The notes beneath the pieces were generated by a model. That model did no database searches. It had not been told where the DNA came from and was given only the letters and a program-made list of their open reading frames with translations. A DNA stretch of 64,000 bases from Bacteroidia bacterium (GTDB taxonomy: Bacteria; Bacteroidota; Bacteroidia; B-17B0; Aurantibacillaceae): positions 1 through 64,000 of the forward strand of contig JALHRL010000001.1 in the NCBI GenBank assembly GCA_022841465.1. The letters are read 5' to 3'. Position numbers and translations under genes: made by a program. Shown here in pieces: positions 52,712 through 61,647 of this stretch; positions within the stretch are counted from its first letter, which is position 1, and each line of letters begins with the position of its first letter.

Positions 52712-53320
52712 ATGGCATTACAACTAACAAACAGAAGAAAAGTAGTTTCAAATAAAGAGCAAAGTTTTTCGGAAAGACTTTATTTGCCGGGTATTTTAAA
52801 AGGCATGTTAATTACAGGAAGCCACATTTTTAAAAAGAGTGTAACCATAAGATACCCTGAACAAACACGGCCTGTTGCTCCGGTGTACCGCGGGCAACAC
52901 GTGTTAAAGCGCGATGAAAACGGAGCAGAGCGTTGCACGGCTTGTGGAATGTGTGCGGTTGCCTGCCCAGCAGAAGCAATTACAATGGAGAACGCGGAAC
53001 GCAAAAAAGGAGAAGAGCATTTATACAGAGAAGAAAAGTACGCTTCAAAATATGAGATAAACATGTTGCGTTGTATTTTTTGCGGCTTATGCGAAGAAGC
53101 TTGTCCGAAAGAAGCAATATTTTTAACCGATAGAATTGTGGATGCAGAATATGAACGCGATGACTTTGTTTACGGAAAAGATAAATTGGTAGAAAAAATT
53201 GAAAAGAGAATAGATGTTAGTAAACGTCAAACGATTGAAGTTAGTGAATTTAAAAAAGTGCCTGGAACAAAACATAATACACTTTACGATGGTAAAGCAA
53301 TTGGAAAAGGAAAACATTAA
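52712..53320 (+). CDS. nuoI: NADH-quinone oxidoreductase subunit I
   Basis: A 202-residue ferredoxin-like subunit with two [4Fe-4S] clusters (N6a/N6b): CTACGMCAVACP at about 72-83 and CIFCGLCEEACP at about 115-126. The N-terminus has the amphipathic helix that lies on the membrane. It starts 16 bases after nuoH. Confidence 0.95.
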   Translation: MALQLTNRRKVVSNKEQSFSERLYLPGILKGMLITGSHIFKKSVTIRYPEQTRPVAPVYRGQHVLKRDENGAERCTACGMCAVACPAEAITMENAERKKGEEHLYREEKYASKYEINMLRCIFCGLCEEACPKEAIFLTDRIVDAEYERDDFVYGKDKLVEKIEKRIDVSKRQTIEVSEFKKVPGTKHNTLYDGKAIGKGKH

Positions 53321-53341
53321 TAATCTTGTAAATAAAAAAGT

Positions 53342-53854
53342 ATGTTAGGATATACAATAACACAATGGCTTTTTGGAATTTTATCTTTCCTTGCTATTAT
53401 GTTTGGCTTATTGGTAGTGTTTAGTAAAAACCCGGTTAACAGTGTTCTTTATTTGGTGCTAACTTTTTTTTGTATAGCGGGGCATTATTTATTAATGAAT
53501 GCTCAGTTTCTGGCAATTGTTCACATAGTTGTATACGCTGGAGCTATTTTGGTATTGTTCCTCTTTATTATAATGCTAATGAACTTAAATGAAGATAGTG
53601 AGCCACAACGAACATGGTTAACAAAAATAATTGCAGCAGCAAGTGGTGGTTTAATGTTGTTTGTTTTAATTGGCTCATTAAAAGGAGCAGAAAAACTTAC
53701 ACTTACAAGCTACGGAGCTGCACAAACGGGCATGGTAAAAAACTTGGGTAAAGTTTTATTTAAAGATTTTTTATTCCCATTCGAAATCATCTCGGTGTTA
53801 TTGTTAGCGGCAATGGTAGGTGTTATATTAATTGGTAAAAAAGAAACGAAATAA
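53342..53854 (+). CDS. nuoJ: NADH-quinone oxidoreductase subunit J
   Basis: A 170-residue membrane subunit with five helices. The block [22 protein letters not shown] and the following [23 protein letters not shown] (third helix, pi-bulge region) identify it. It is followed by nuoK after 2 bases. Confidence 0.94.
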   Translation: MLGYTITQWLFGILSFLAIMFGLLVVFSKNPVNSVLYLVLTFFCIAGHYLLMNAQFLAIVHIVVYAGAILVLFLFIIMLMNLNEDSEPQRTWLTKIIAAASGGLMLFVLIGSLKGAEKLTLTSYGAAQTGMVKNLGKVLFKDFLFPFEIISVLLLAAMVGVILIGKKETK

Positions 53855-53856
53855 AT

Positions 53857-54168
53857 ATGATCAACGGAATTTCAATAAATTATTACATCTTGTTAAGCGC
53901 AATATTATTTATTATTGGCGCAGTAGGTGTTATGGCACGCCGTAACTCAATTATTATTTTTATGTGCATTGAGTTAATGTTAAACGCGGTTAATTTATTA
54001 TTAGTATCGTTTAGTACCTTACATAACGACGCAAAAGGCCAGGTGTTTGTGTTTTTTATTATGGCCGTTGCCGCAGCTGAGGTTGCTGTTGGCTTGGCAA
54101 TTTTAAGTATGATTTACAGAAATGTAAAAAGCATTGATACAGATTTATTAAGCAATTTAAAACATTAA
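53857..54168 (+). CDS. nuoK: NADH-quinone oxidoreductase subunit K
   Basis: A 103-residue membrane subunit with three helices. The conserved acidic residues lie in [18 protein letters not shown] and [12 protein letters not shown], needed for proton coupling. Size is normal. Confidence 0.95.
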   Translation: MINGISINYYILLSAILFIIGAVGVMARRNSIIIFMCIELMLNAVNLLLVSFSTLHNDAKGQVFVFFIMAVAAAEVAVGLAILSMIYRNVKSIDTDLLSNLKH

Positions 54169-54175
54169 ATAGTTT

Positions 54176-56062
54176 ATGATTAAGTTAGTTGGTTTAGTTC
54201 CTCTTTTTCCTTTAATCGGTTTTTTAATAAACGGATTTTTTGGAAAAAAATTAAGCAAGGGTGCTTCAGGTGTAATTGCTTGCGGAGCTGTTTTGGCGTC
54301 CTTTATAATTTCTTTATTATTGTTTTTTGAGGTAGAAAAACTTCCAACACATTCAGCAACTATTAATTTGTTCGATTGGATTAGCGCCGGAACCTTATCT
54401 GTACCTTTTGAGTTTGTTATTGACCCATTATCGAGTTGGTTTTTATTAATAATTACCGGAATCGGGTTTTTAATACATGTTTATTCAACTTCCTATATGC
54501 ATGACGATGCGGGGTTTTCAAGGTTCTTTACCTATTTAAATCTTTTCGTGTTCTTCATGTTACTGTTGGTGTTAGGAAATAATTTCTTAATCATGTTTGT
54601 AGGCTGGGAAGGTGTAGGTTTATGTTCTTACTTGCTAATTGGGTTTTGGTTTAAGAATAATGATTATAACAATGCCGCCAGAAAAGCTTTTGTAATGAAT
54701 AGAATTGGCGACCTTGGATTTTTATTAGGCATACTTTTAATTTTTGTAACCTTTGGAAGCATTAGTTACAACGAAGTGTTTTCAAAAGCGGGAACTGCAT
54801 CAGAAGCAACCATTACCGCCATAGCACTCTTGTTGTTTGTTGGTGCCATGGGTAAATCGGCACAAATTCCTTTATACACCTGGTTACCCGATGCAATGGC
54901 CGGACCAACCCCTGTATCAGCGTTAATACATGCTGCTACCATGGTAACTGCAGGTATTTACATGATTGTTCGTTCAAATGTGTTTTATTCTATTAGTGAA
55001 GTAGCTTCTGAAACAGTTGCTATTGTTGGTGTTGCAACTGCACTTTTTGCAGCTTCTATTGGTTTGTTTCAAAACGACATAAAAAAAATTCTTGCCTACT
55101 CAACTGTTTCGCAATTAGGTTTAATGTTTCTAGGTTTGGGTGTTGGCGCATTCAGCAGTTCTGTATTTCATGTTAGTACTCATGCCTTTTTTAAAGCCTT
55201 GTTGTTTTTAGGTGCCGGCTCTGTTATTCACGCAATGGGCGGCGAACAAGATATCCGTAAAATGGGTGGGCTAAAGGGCCACATGAAAATTACTTTTGCA
55301 ACCATGGCCTTGGCAACACTGGCCATTAGCGGTATTCCACCGTTTTCAGGTTTCTTTTCTAAAGATGAAATTTTAGCACACACCTACGAACACAGTTCAG
55401 TACTTTGGTTTTTTGGTCAGGTAGCCTCTATGCTAACGGCGTTTTATATGTTTAGAATGTTGTACTTAACGTTTTACGGAAATTTCCGTGGCACAAAAGA
55501 ACAACATCATCATTTACACGAATCGCCAAAGGCTATGACCATTCCATTAATAGTATTGGCAATCTTGTCTGTTTTTGGCGGATTATTAGGCTTACCGGAA
55601 TTCTGGCATTTTCCTAATTGGATGAGCGAACATTTATCTTCTCTTATTCTTAGAAAAACACCTGTTACCATGGCGCATGAAACAGAATGGATGTTAATGG
55701 GCATTGCGGTTTTAGCAGCAATTGCAACAATTTATGTAGCGTACGTTATTTACCGTCAGAAAAACATTATTCCTTTAAAAGAAGGAGATAAAATGCCTGC
55801 GCTTCAAAAAGTAATTTATAATAAATATTATGTAGATGAATTTTATGATGCAATAGTTAGAAAGCCCTTAGATTTAATTTCAACTTTGTTTTACAAGTTT
55901 TTTGATAAGCAATTAATTGATGGAACAGTGGAGGGTGTAGGCTCGGGAGTAAAATCAATTGGAGGATTGGTTAAATTAATACAAAGCGGAAATATTGGGT
56001 TTTATATCATAAGCATGGTACTGGGTATTGTATTGATTTTATTATTCACTTTTATTATTTAA
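54176..56062 (+). CDS. nuoL: NADH-quinone oxidoreductase subunit L
   Basis: A 628-residue antiporter-like proton pump subunit with the C-terminal lateral helix. FVGWEGVGLCSYLLIGFW, KSAQIPLYTWLPDAMAGPTPVSALIHAATMV and LAYSTVSQLGLM are hallmark blocks. It starts 7 bases after nuoK. Confidence 0.96.
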   Translation: MIKLVGLVPLFPLIGFLINGFFGKKLSKGASGVIACGAVLASFIISLLLFFEVEKLPTHSATINLFDWISAGTLSVPFEFVIDPLSSWFLLIITGIGFLIHVYSTSYMHDDAGFSRFFTYLNLFVFFMLLLVLGNNFLIMFVGWEGVGLCSYLLIGFWFKNNDYNNAARKAFVMNRIGDLGFLLGILLIFVTFGSISYNEVFSKAGTASEATITAIALLLFVGAMGKSAQIPLYTWLPDAMAGPTPVSALIHAATMVTAGIYMIVRSNVFYSISEVASETVAIVGVATALFAASIGLFQNDIKKILAYSTVSQLGLMFLGLGVGAFSSSVFHVSTHAFFKALLFLGAGSVIHAMGGEQDIRKMGGLKGHMKITFATMALATLAISGIPPFSGFFSKDEILAHTYEHSSVLWFFGQVASMLTAFYMFRMLYLTFYGNFRGTKEQHHHLHESPKAMTIPLIVLAILSVFGGLLGLPEFWHFPNWMSEHLSSLILRKTPVTMAHETEWMLMGIAVLAAIATIYVAYVIYRQKNIIPLKEGDKMPALQKVIYNKYYVDEFYDAIVRKPLDLISTLFYKFFDKQLIDGTVEGVGSGVKSIGGLVKLIQSGNIGFYIISMVLGIVLILLFTFII

Positions 56063-56076
56063 TATAACAAGGATTT

Positions 56077-57540
56077 ATGTTAGCAGGATTATTAATTATT
56101 TTTCCATTACTCAGCGCCTTTTTGGTGTTTCTATTAAAAGGTAAAGGAGCGCGTAATGCAGCCTTGGCTTTATCTGTTGGACAATTATTGCTGTCGATGT
56201 TTGTGTTGTTTCAGTTTAAACACAACCCCGCTTCTGCGCAATTGTTTTTAAATTGTACTTGGGTAAAAACATTAGGCATACATTTTTCAGTTGCACTCGA
56301 TGGACTTTCTGTTTTATTAGTTTTGCTTACATCTTTTCTTGTTCCATTGGTTATCGTTTCTTCTTTTAAAAATAATTACGAAAGAGAAAATATATTTTAT
56401 GGTTTAATTTTATTAATGCAAATGGCGTTGGTTGGTGTATTTATGGCTAATGATGGCTTTTTGTTTTATGTGTTCTGGGAGTTGGCGCTTATCCCAATTT
56501 ATTTTATTAGTTTAATGTGGGGAGGTGAAAACAGAGCCAAAATAACTTTTAAGTTTTTTGTTTATACTTTGTTTGGATCATTGTTTATGTTAGTGGGGCT
56601 AATTTATTTATACAACCACACCTTAAACATAAACGGAGAAAAATCGTGGGCATTACAAGATTTAATTAATGCCGGACACGGCTTATCTGAAGCACAACAA
56701 AGCATTGTTTTTTGGATGTTGTTTATTGCTTTTGCAATTAAAATGCCCATTTTACCATTCCACACTTGGCAGCCCGACACCTACGTAACGGCTCCAACAC
56801 AAGGCACCATGATGCTTTCGGGGATAATGGCAAAAATGGGAACATTTGGATTAATGAAATGGTTGTTACCAATGGTGCCATTAGGACTTGATAAGTGGGG
56901 AGGTATAGCAATTGCATTATCTATTGTTGGTGTGGTTTATGGTTCGTGCATAGCAATTGTACAAAAAGATTATAAACGATTAATTGCTTATTCTTCATTT
57001 GCGCATTTGGGTTTAATATCAGCAGGTATTTTATCGGCAACAGAACAAGGTTTACAAGGTGCAGTTGTGCAAATGTTATCGCATGGTGTTAATGCAGTAG
57101 GATTATTTTTAATTGCAGATATTTTATTACGCCATACCGGAACGCGTGAAATAGATAAATTAGGGGGAATACGAAGTATGAATGGAAACTTTGCGGTATT
57201 GTTTTTAATTATAATGTTAGGTTCTGTAGCCTTACCACTTACAAATGGTTTTCCAGGAGAGTTTTTATTAATTAACGGGATATTTCAATACAGCCCTTGG
57301 TGGGCAGCATTTGCCGGCTTATCTGTTATTTTAGGGGCAGTGTACATGTTAAGAAGTTACCAGGGGATAATGTTAGGCGAGAAAAAAGACTCACAAATTG
57401 CTTTTGGTTCGTTGGATGGCTCAGACAAGGCTGTATTAATAATTATTTGCGCAGCTGTTGTTGTATTTGGTATTTGCCCTAAAGCCATAACAGACATTGC
57501 AGAACCTGCAGTTAAAAGTATTTTAGAAAACATTAAATAA
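56077..57540 (+). CDS. nuoM: NADH-quinone oxidoreductase subunit M
   Basis: A 487-residue antiporter-like proton pump subunit. The pump motifs are present: WELALIPIYFISLMWGG with its key Glu, KMPILPFHTWQPDTYVTAPTQG, and LIAYSSFAHLGLISAG. It starts 14 bases after nuoL and has normal length. Confidence 0.95.
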   Translation: MLAGLLIIFPLLSAFLVFLLKGKGARNAALALSVGQLLLSMFVLFQFKHNPASAQLFLNCTWVKTLGIHFSVALDGLSVLLVLLTSFLVPLVIVSSFKNNYERENIFYGLILLMQMALVGVFMANDGFLFYVFWELALIPIYFISLMWGGENRAKITFKFFVYTLFGSLFMLVGLIYLYNHTLNINGEKSWALQDLINAGHGLSEAQQSIVFWMLFIAFAIKMPILPFHTWQPDTYVTAPTQGTMMLSGIMAKMGTFGLMKWLLPMVPLGLDKWGGIAIALSIVGVVYGSCIAIVQKDYKRLIAYSSFAHLGLISAGILSATEQGLQGAVVQMLSHGVNAVGLFLIADILLRHTGTREIDKLGGIRSMNGNFAVLFLIIMLGSVALPLTNGFPGEFLLINGIFQYSPWWAAFAGLSVILGAVYMLRSYQGIMLGEKKDSQIAFGSLDGSDKAVLIIICAAVVVFGICPKAITDIAEPAVKSILENIK

Positions 57541-57554
57541 AGAGAGTAGAGTTT

Positions 57555-58946
57555 ATGAAAGGATTTTTAATAATAACAGCACTTGGAATTATTGCCATGC
57601 TTTTACAGGTGTTTAAGCTAAAAAAGCTTTTACTGCCAATTACTGTGCTTGGAATTTTAACGGCATATGTTTTTAATTTTTTAGAATGGAATCAACCATT
57701 TAGTATTTCCTACTTCGAAAACATGATTGCTTTTGATAAAGTTTCCCTTGCGTTTACAGGTGTAATTTTGGCTACCGCATTTTTCTGGTTTATTTTAGCA
57801 AGCAAAAGCTACGAAGGCGAAGAAAGCATGATTGATCATTTTGCGTTGGTTTTGTTTGCTTTAACCGGCGCCATAATGCTTACTTCTTTTAAAAACATGA
57901 CCACTTTGTTTATTGGAGTAGAAATTATGAGTATACCATTATACGTTTTAGCTGCAAGTAGAAAGAAAGACGTGTTAAGCAATGAGGCGGGTTTTAAGTA
58001 TTTAATCATGGGTTCGTTTGCAAGCGCCTTTTTATTGTTCGGCATTGCTTTAATTTATGGTGCTTCAGGTTCATTTGATATTAACGAAATTCGCGCATAC
58101 ATTACTGCAAACCAAGGCGAATTACCTTCGTTTTTTTATGCAGGAGTTGTAATGATGTTAATTGCCATGTGCTTTAAAGTATCTGCTGCACCTTTTCATT
58201 TTTGGGCGCCGGATGTTTATCATGGTTCGCCAACATTAATAACGGCACTAATGAGTACCATTGTTAAAACCGCTGCTTTCGCTGCTTTTATGCGCTTGTT
58301 CTTAATAGGATTTGCAGGTGTAAGCGAAATATGGACAGGAATTTTAGTGGTGGTAATTGCCGCATCTTTAATAGTGGCTAATTTAACTGCTGCTGTTCAA
58401 ACCAATGTAAAACGTATGCTTGCGTTTTCAAGTATCAGTCACGCTGCTTTTATGCTGATGGTTATACTTGCAAATGTAAGAAGTAGTTTATCGGTTAACG
58501 CCATTTTATATTATTCTTTAGCGTATTCTATTGGAAGTATTACTGCGTTTGGCGTAATGCATCGTGTATCACGTAATGGAAATGAAACGGTAGATTCTTT
58601 TAATGGCCTATCAAAAAGAAGTCCGTTTTTAGCAGTTTGTATGACGATTGCTATGCTTTCTTTAGCAGGTATACCAATAACTTCCGGATTCTTCGCAAAA
58701 TATTTTGTATTTACCGCCATGATTGGAACAGCCCATAAATGGCTTTTAATTTTAGCAATCTTAACCTCTGCAGTGGGAGTATATTATTATTTTAAAGTAA
58801 TAATTGCCATGTATTTTAAAGCACCTGATACAACAGTAGAACTTAATACTGATTCAAGCGGCAATTTGGTTGTTTTAATTACAACCATAATTACACTTGT
58901 TATAGGCATTGTGCCCGGTTATATAGCAGAAATGTTTACCAGCTAG
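57555..58946 (+). CDS. nuoN: NADH-quinone oxidoreductase subunit N
   Basis: A 463-residue antiporter-like subunit, the last of the 14 complex I genes. KVSAAPFHFWAPDVYHGSPTLITA and MLAFSSISHAAFM are diagnostic, and GVEIMSIPLYVLAA carries the conserved Glu. No terminator follows; the truncated haemoglobin gene starts 40 bases on. Confidence 0.95.
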   Translation: MKGFLIITALGIIAMLLQVFKLKKLLLPITVLGILTAYVFNFLEWNQPFSISYFENMIAFDKVSLAFTGVILATAFFWFILASKSYEGEESMIDHFALVLFALTGAIMLTSFKNMTTLFIGVEIMSIPLYVLAASRKKDVLSNEAGFKYLIMGSFASAFLLFGIALIYGASGSFDINEIRAYITANQGELPSFFYAGVVMMLIAMCFKVSAAPFHFWAPDVYHGSPTLITALMSTIVKTAAFAAFMRLFLIGFAGVSEIWTGILVVVIAASLIVANLTAAVQTNVKRMLAFSSISHAAFMLMVILANVRSSLSVNAILYYSLAYSIGSITAFGVMHRVSRNGNETVDSFNGLSKRSPFLAVCMTIAMLSLAGIPITSGFFAKYFVFTAMIGTAHKWLLILAILTSAVGVYYYFKVIIAMYFKAPDTTVELNTDSSGNLVVLITTIITLVIGIVPGYIAEMFTS

Positions 58947-58986
58947 TTTTGTGGAGGAACAGGGCTTTATTTAAAAGGATTAAAAA

Positions 58987-59367
58987 ATGAATAAACAGCC
59001 CGATAAGCCGGATCTTGACAATAAACAGCGAATAGAGCAAATGATACGCTCTTTTTACAACTCTCTTTTTACCAATGAAAGCATTAAGCCGGTTTTTGCA
59101 AACACCGATTTTGAAAAACACATGCCCCACATGATTGCGTTTTGGAGTTTTGTTTTATTAGATGAGGCTGGGTATACCACCAATGTTTTTGATAAGCATC
59201 TGAATTTGGGAATAAAACAAGAACACTTTGGAATTTGGTTAGAGCATTTTGAAAAAAACCTTCAGAAACAATTTATAGGGCCTAAAACAGAACTCGCCTT
59301 ACAAAGAGCCAAAGTAATAGCCTACACCTTTGAAAAGAAGCTGGAATCTCTTGGGAAGTTAAAATAA
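58987..59367 (+). CDS. Group III truncated haemoglobin
   Basis: A 126-residue haem protein. The block HMPHMIAFWSFVLLDEAGY (about 45-63) and the sequence LNLGIKQEHFGIWLEHF match group III truncated globins, with His80 as the likely proximal haem ligand. These proteins bind O2 or NO; the exact role is not proven for the group. It reads in the same direction 40 bases after nuoN, with no terminator between, so it may be the 15th gene of the nuo transcript. Confidence 0.85.
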   Translation: MNKQPDKPDLDNKQRIEQMIRSFYNSLFTNESIKPVFANTDFEKHMPHMIAFWSFVLLDEAGYTTNVFDKHLNLGIKQEHFGIWLEHFEKNLQKQFIGPKTELALQRAKVIAYTFEKKLESLGKLK

Positions 59368-59433
59368 CTTAACTAACAACGTGTTTGTTGAAAATATAAG
59401 CGTATTGTTACACTCTTGCTGAAGCCTTTTAAA

Positions 59434-59441
59434 TAAATTTG
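59434..59441 (+). promoter_or_regulatory. TAAATTTG promoter element
   Basis: TAAATTTG ends 3 bases before the ATG at 59445, another near-leaderless arrangement; TTG at 59416-59418 is a possible, slightly close -33 element. Confidence 0.4.
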
Positions 59442-59444
59442 AGT

Positions 59445-60452
59445 ATGATTAAGAAAAATGCTTTTTATACGGGAGTTTTTGCCCTATTGCTTTTAAGCGC
59501 TTGTGTGCCTCACAGAATATTAGATGAAACTAAAGGGAAGTTAACAGATTGTGAAACGGAACTTGCAACTGCCAAAAAAAACAGTCAGGATGCTGAAAGT
59601 AAATTGGCGGAATTAAAAGAGCAAACGGCAAAAGATTTAAAAGCTTTAGAGGGATTAAAAAGAGACACGGCAATTATTAGTAGTAATTACCGACACTTGA
59701 CTCAAAAGTACGATAAGCTGGATGTGTTGAATAATCAGTTAATGGATCGTTTAAATAAATTATTGGCAGGAAGCGAAAAAGATAACGCTAAGTTAAGCGG
59801 TGATTTACAAATGACACAAGAGCAATTGTTAAAGAAGCAAGACGAATTAAAACTGTTAGAAGCTAAATTATTATTGCAGAAAAAAGAATTGGATGATTTA
59901 GCGGCACAACTTAAATTAAGAGAAGCTCGGGTTAACGAATTAGAAGCAATACTAAAACAAAAAGATCAAGCGGCAGCAGATTTAAAAAAGAAATTACAAG
60001 ATGCCTTGTTAGGTTTTGAAGGAAAGGGCTTAACCATTACACAAAAGAATGGTAAAATTTATGTAAGTATGGATGAGAGCCTTTTATTTGCAAGCGGTAA
60101 AACAAATGTTGAGCCCAAAGGAGTAGAAGCACTTAAGACTGTTGCAAAAGTTTTAGAGCAAAACAAAGACATTAACGTGTTGGTAGAGGGGCACACAGAT
60201 GATGTGCCTATGAAAGGCGCAGGAGAAATAAAGGACAATTGGGATTTAAGTGTTATGCGCGCAACATCTGTAACAAAAATATTATTAAGCAGCGCAAACA
60301 TTACCCAAAGCAGAATTACGGCCGCAGGAAGAGGAGAGTTTTTCCCTTTAGATAACGCAAAAACACCTGAGGCAAGAAAAAAGAACAGAAGAACAGAAAT
60401 TATTTTAACGCCAAAGCTGGATGAATTATTAAAGGTACTTGGGGATAACTAG
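59445..60452 (+). CDS. OmpA-family coiled-coil lipoprotein
   Basis: A 335-residue outer-membrane lipoprotein. The ATG at 59445 gives MIKKNAFYTG, a hydrophobic core and the lipobox LSAC with Cys20. Residues about 30-190 are a long coiled coil (KLAELKEQTAKDLKALEGL and similar). Residues about 205-330 form an OmpA/MotB peptidoglycan-binding domain: VLVEGHTDDVPMKG, LSVMRATSVTKIL and ARKKNRRTEIIL. It probably links the outer membrane to the cell wall. mscL follows 14 bases after the stop, on the same strand. Confidence 0.9.
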   Translation: MIKKNAFYTGVFALLLLSACVPHRILDETKGKLTDCETELATAKKNSQDAESKLAELKEQTAKDLKALEGLKRDTAIISSNYRHLTQKYDKLDVLNNQLMDRLNKLLAGSEKDNAKLSGDLQMTQEQLLKKQDELKLLEAKLLLQKKELDDLAAQLKLREARVNELEAILKQKDQAAADLKKKLQDALLGFEGKGLTITQKNGKIYVSMDESLLFASGKTNVEPKGVEALKTVAKVLEQNKDINVLVEGHTDDVPMKGAGEIKDNWDLSVMRATSVTKILLSSANITQSRITAAGRGEFFPLDNAKTPEARKKNRRTEIILTPKLDELLKVLGDN

Positions 60453-60466
60453 TAAAATCAAGGTAT

Positions 60467-60850
60467 ATGGGAATAGCAAAAGAATTTAAATCATTTGCGT
60501 TAAGAGGAAACGTAATTGACTTAGCCATAGGTGTGGTAATTGGCGCGGCTTTCAACGGTATTGTAAAATCGTTGGTAGACGATATAATAACACCAGCAAT
60601 ATTAACGCCTGCTCTGAAAGCCGCTAACCTGGCGGATTTGGCAGACCTTGTAATTCCGGGAACAGCAATAAAATACGGATCTTTTATTTCGCAAATTATT
60701 TCATTTATAATTATAGCTTTTGCATTGTTTATGGTGGTAAAAGGAGTTAATGCAGCAAAAAAGAAAGAAGAAGAAGCGCCTGGACCACCGCCTGAACCAA
60801 GCAATCAGGAAAAATTGTTAATGGAAATAAGAGACGCATTAAAAAAGTAA
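60467..60850 (+). CDS. mscL: Large-conductance mechanosensitive channel
   Basis: A 127-residue channel that opens under membrane tension to release solutes during osmotic downshock. The N-terminal FKSFALRGNVIDLAIGVVIGAAFNGIVKSLVDDIITP block is diagnostic, in two transmembrane segments, with a charged cytoplasmic tail (KKEEEAPGPPPEP). It is 14 bases after the OmpA-like gene and probably cotranscribed with it, a sensible pairing for envelope stability. Confidence 0.95.
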   Translation: MGIAKEFKSFALRGNVIDLAIGVVIGAAFNGIVKSLVDDIITPAILTPALKAANLADLADLVIPGTAIKYGSFISQIISFIIIAFALFMVVKGVNAAKKKEEEAPGPPPEPSNQEKLLMEIRDALKK

Positions 60851-60903
60851 ACTTCCGCCCCATAAACTACTTTATGGCCTTGAAAACCAATAACTTTTAA
60901 AAG

Positions 60904-60988
60904 TTAAACAAGGTTTAAACAACATTTATACACTCTTTAAACGACATTCTGTTTTTATTAAACAAGGTTGTTTTTTCATTTAAACAAG
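60904..60988. repeat. Phased TTAAAC repeat array
   Basis: Five copies of TTAAAC followed by AA or GA begin at 60904, 60915, 60937, 60958 and 60980. The steps are 11, 22, 21 and 22 bases, close to one or two helical turns, so all copies face the same side of the DNA. The array lies in the 236-base gap between mscL and the unknown gene at 61087, upstream of that gene's promoter. Confidence 0.6.
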
Positions 60989-61027
60989 CTGTTTTTCGCT
61001 TAAGTTTAAGTAATTTCAATTAAATAG

Positions 61028-61057
61028 TTGTTTGTCAGTATTATTTTTATAATTTTG
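61028..61057 (+). promoter_or_regulatory. TTG-N19-TAATTTTG promoter
   Basis: TTG at 61028-61030 and TAATTTTG at 61050-61057 are 19 bases apart. The ATG at 61087 is 29 bases after the -7 element. The phased repeats end 40 bases upstream of the TTG. Confidence 0.55.
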
Positions 61058-61086
61058 CTAAAGTTATTAACAAGTAATTAACTTTT

Positions 61087-61617
61087 ATGAGAAAATTAAG
61101 CGCTGATGAGTTTGCACAACTTCCTATAAAAGGCAAGGGTCGCAGCTCGGTTATTTTTACCTCATTAATTAATTTAAAAGAAGGTGAGGGCCTGCTAATA
61201 GAGCAGAAAGACTGGACTCGCAAGGCGGCGCCCAGTTCGTTAATACGTTATATTGAAAAGAAATATAAAATGAAGTTTACCTTTGGCGCACTATCAACCG
61301 GAAATGGCTGGGCAGTGCAAAGGGTAAAAGAAGGGAAACCGGAAAAGTCAATAGAAAAAGAAAAAAAGGAAATGCCAAAGGAAGATAATTCGGCCATAAA
61401 TTTAAAATCTGAGATTACTTTGTTTTATTTGGGTAGAATATCCATAAATAAAATTGAACGCATTGAAGACACCTTAAAAGCGGCTATAACGCATTTTTGG
61501 AAAGAGGATAGAAAGGCTGTTGAACAAATATTAAGGGAAGTAATAAATGCCTTAAATGAACAAGGGCATATTATTATTGAAAATGAAAAAACTTATCTCC
61601 CATTAAAAAGGGCATAA
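61087..61617 (+). CDS. Uncharacterised two-part protein
   Basis: A 176-residue soluble protein. Residues 1-80 form a compact basic domain (RKLSADEFAQLPIKGKGRS, DWTRKAAPSSLIRYIEKKY and FTFGALSTGNGWAVQRV); the last two blocks recur in other Bacteroidota hypothetical proteins as I recall, with no assigned function. A charged linker (about 80-105) precedes a helical C-terminal part (HFWKEDRKAVEQILREVINAL). No catalytic motif or signal peptide. It may be a DNA- or RNA-binding regulator (inference). It stands alone behind a good promoter and the phased repeat array. Confidence 0.7.
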   Translation: MRKLSADEFAQLPIKGKGRSSVIFTSLINLKEGEGLLIEQKDWTRKAAPSSLIRYIEKKYKMKFTFGALSTGNGWAVQRVKEGKPEKSIEKEKKEMPKEDNSAINLKSEITLFYLGRISINKIERIEDTLKAAITHFWKEDRKAVEQILREVINALNEQGHIIIENEKTYLPLKRA

Positions 61618-61645
61618 AAAAAGAGGCGATTAAGCCTCTTTTTAT
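61616..61645. terminator. Bidirectional terminator
   Basis: AAAAAGAGGC (61618-61627) pairs with GCCTCTTTTT (61634-61643) around a 6-base loop, between two convergent genes. Confidence 0.85.
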
Positions 61646-61647
61646 TT

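Noticed and set aside
60904-60988. CRISPR-like repeats
   Set aside because: Repeat units are 6-10 bases with spacing of 11-22, no spacers of usual size and no cas genes, so it is treated as a regulatory array.
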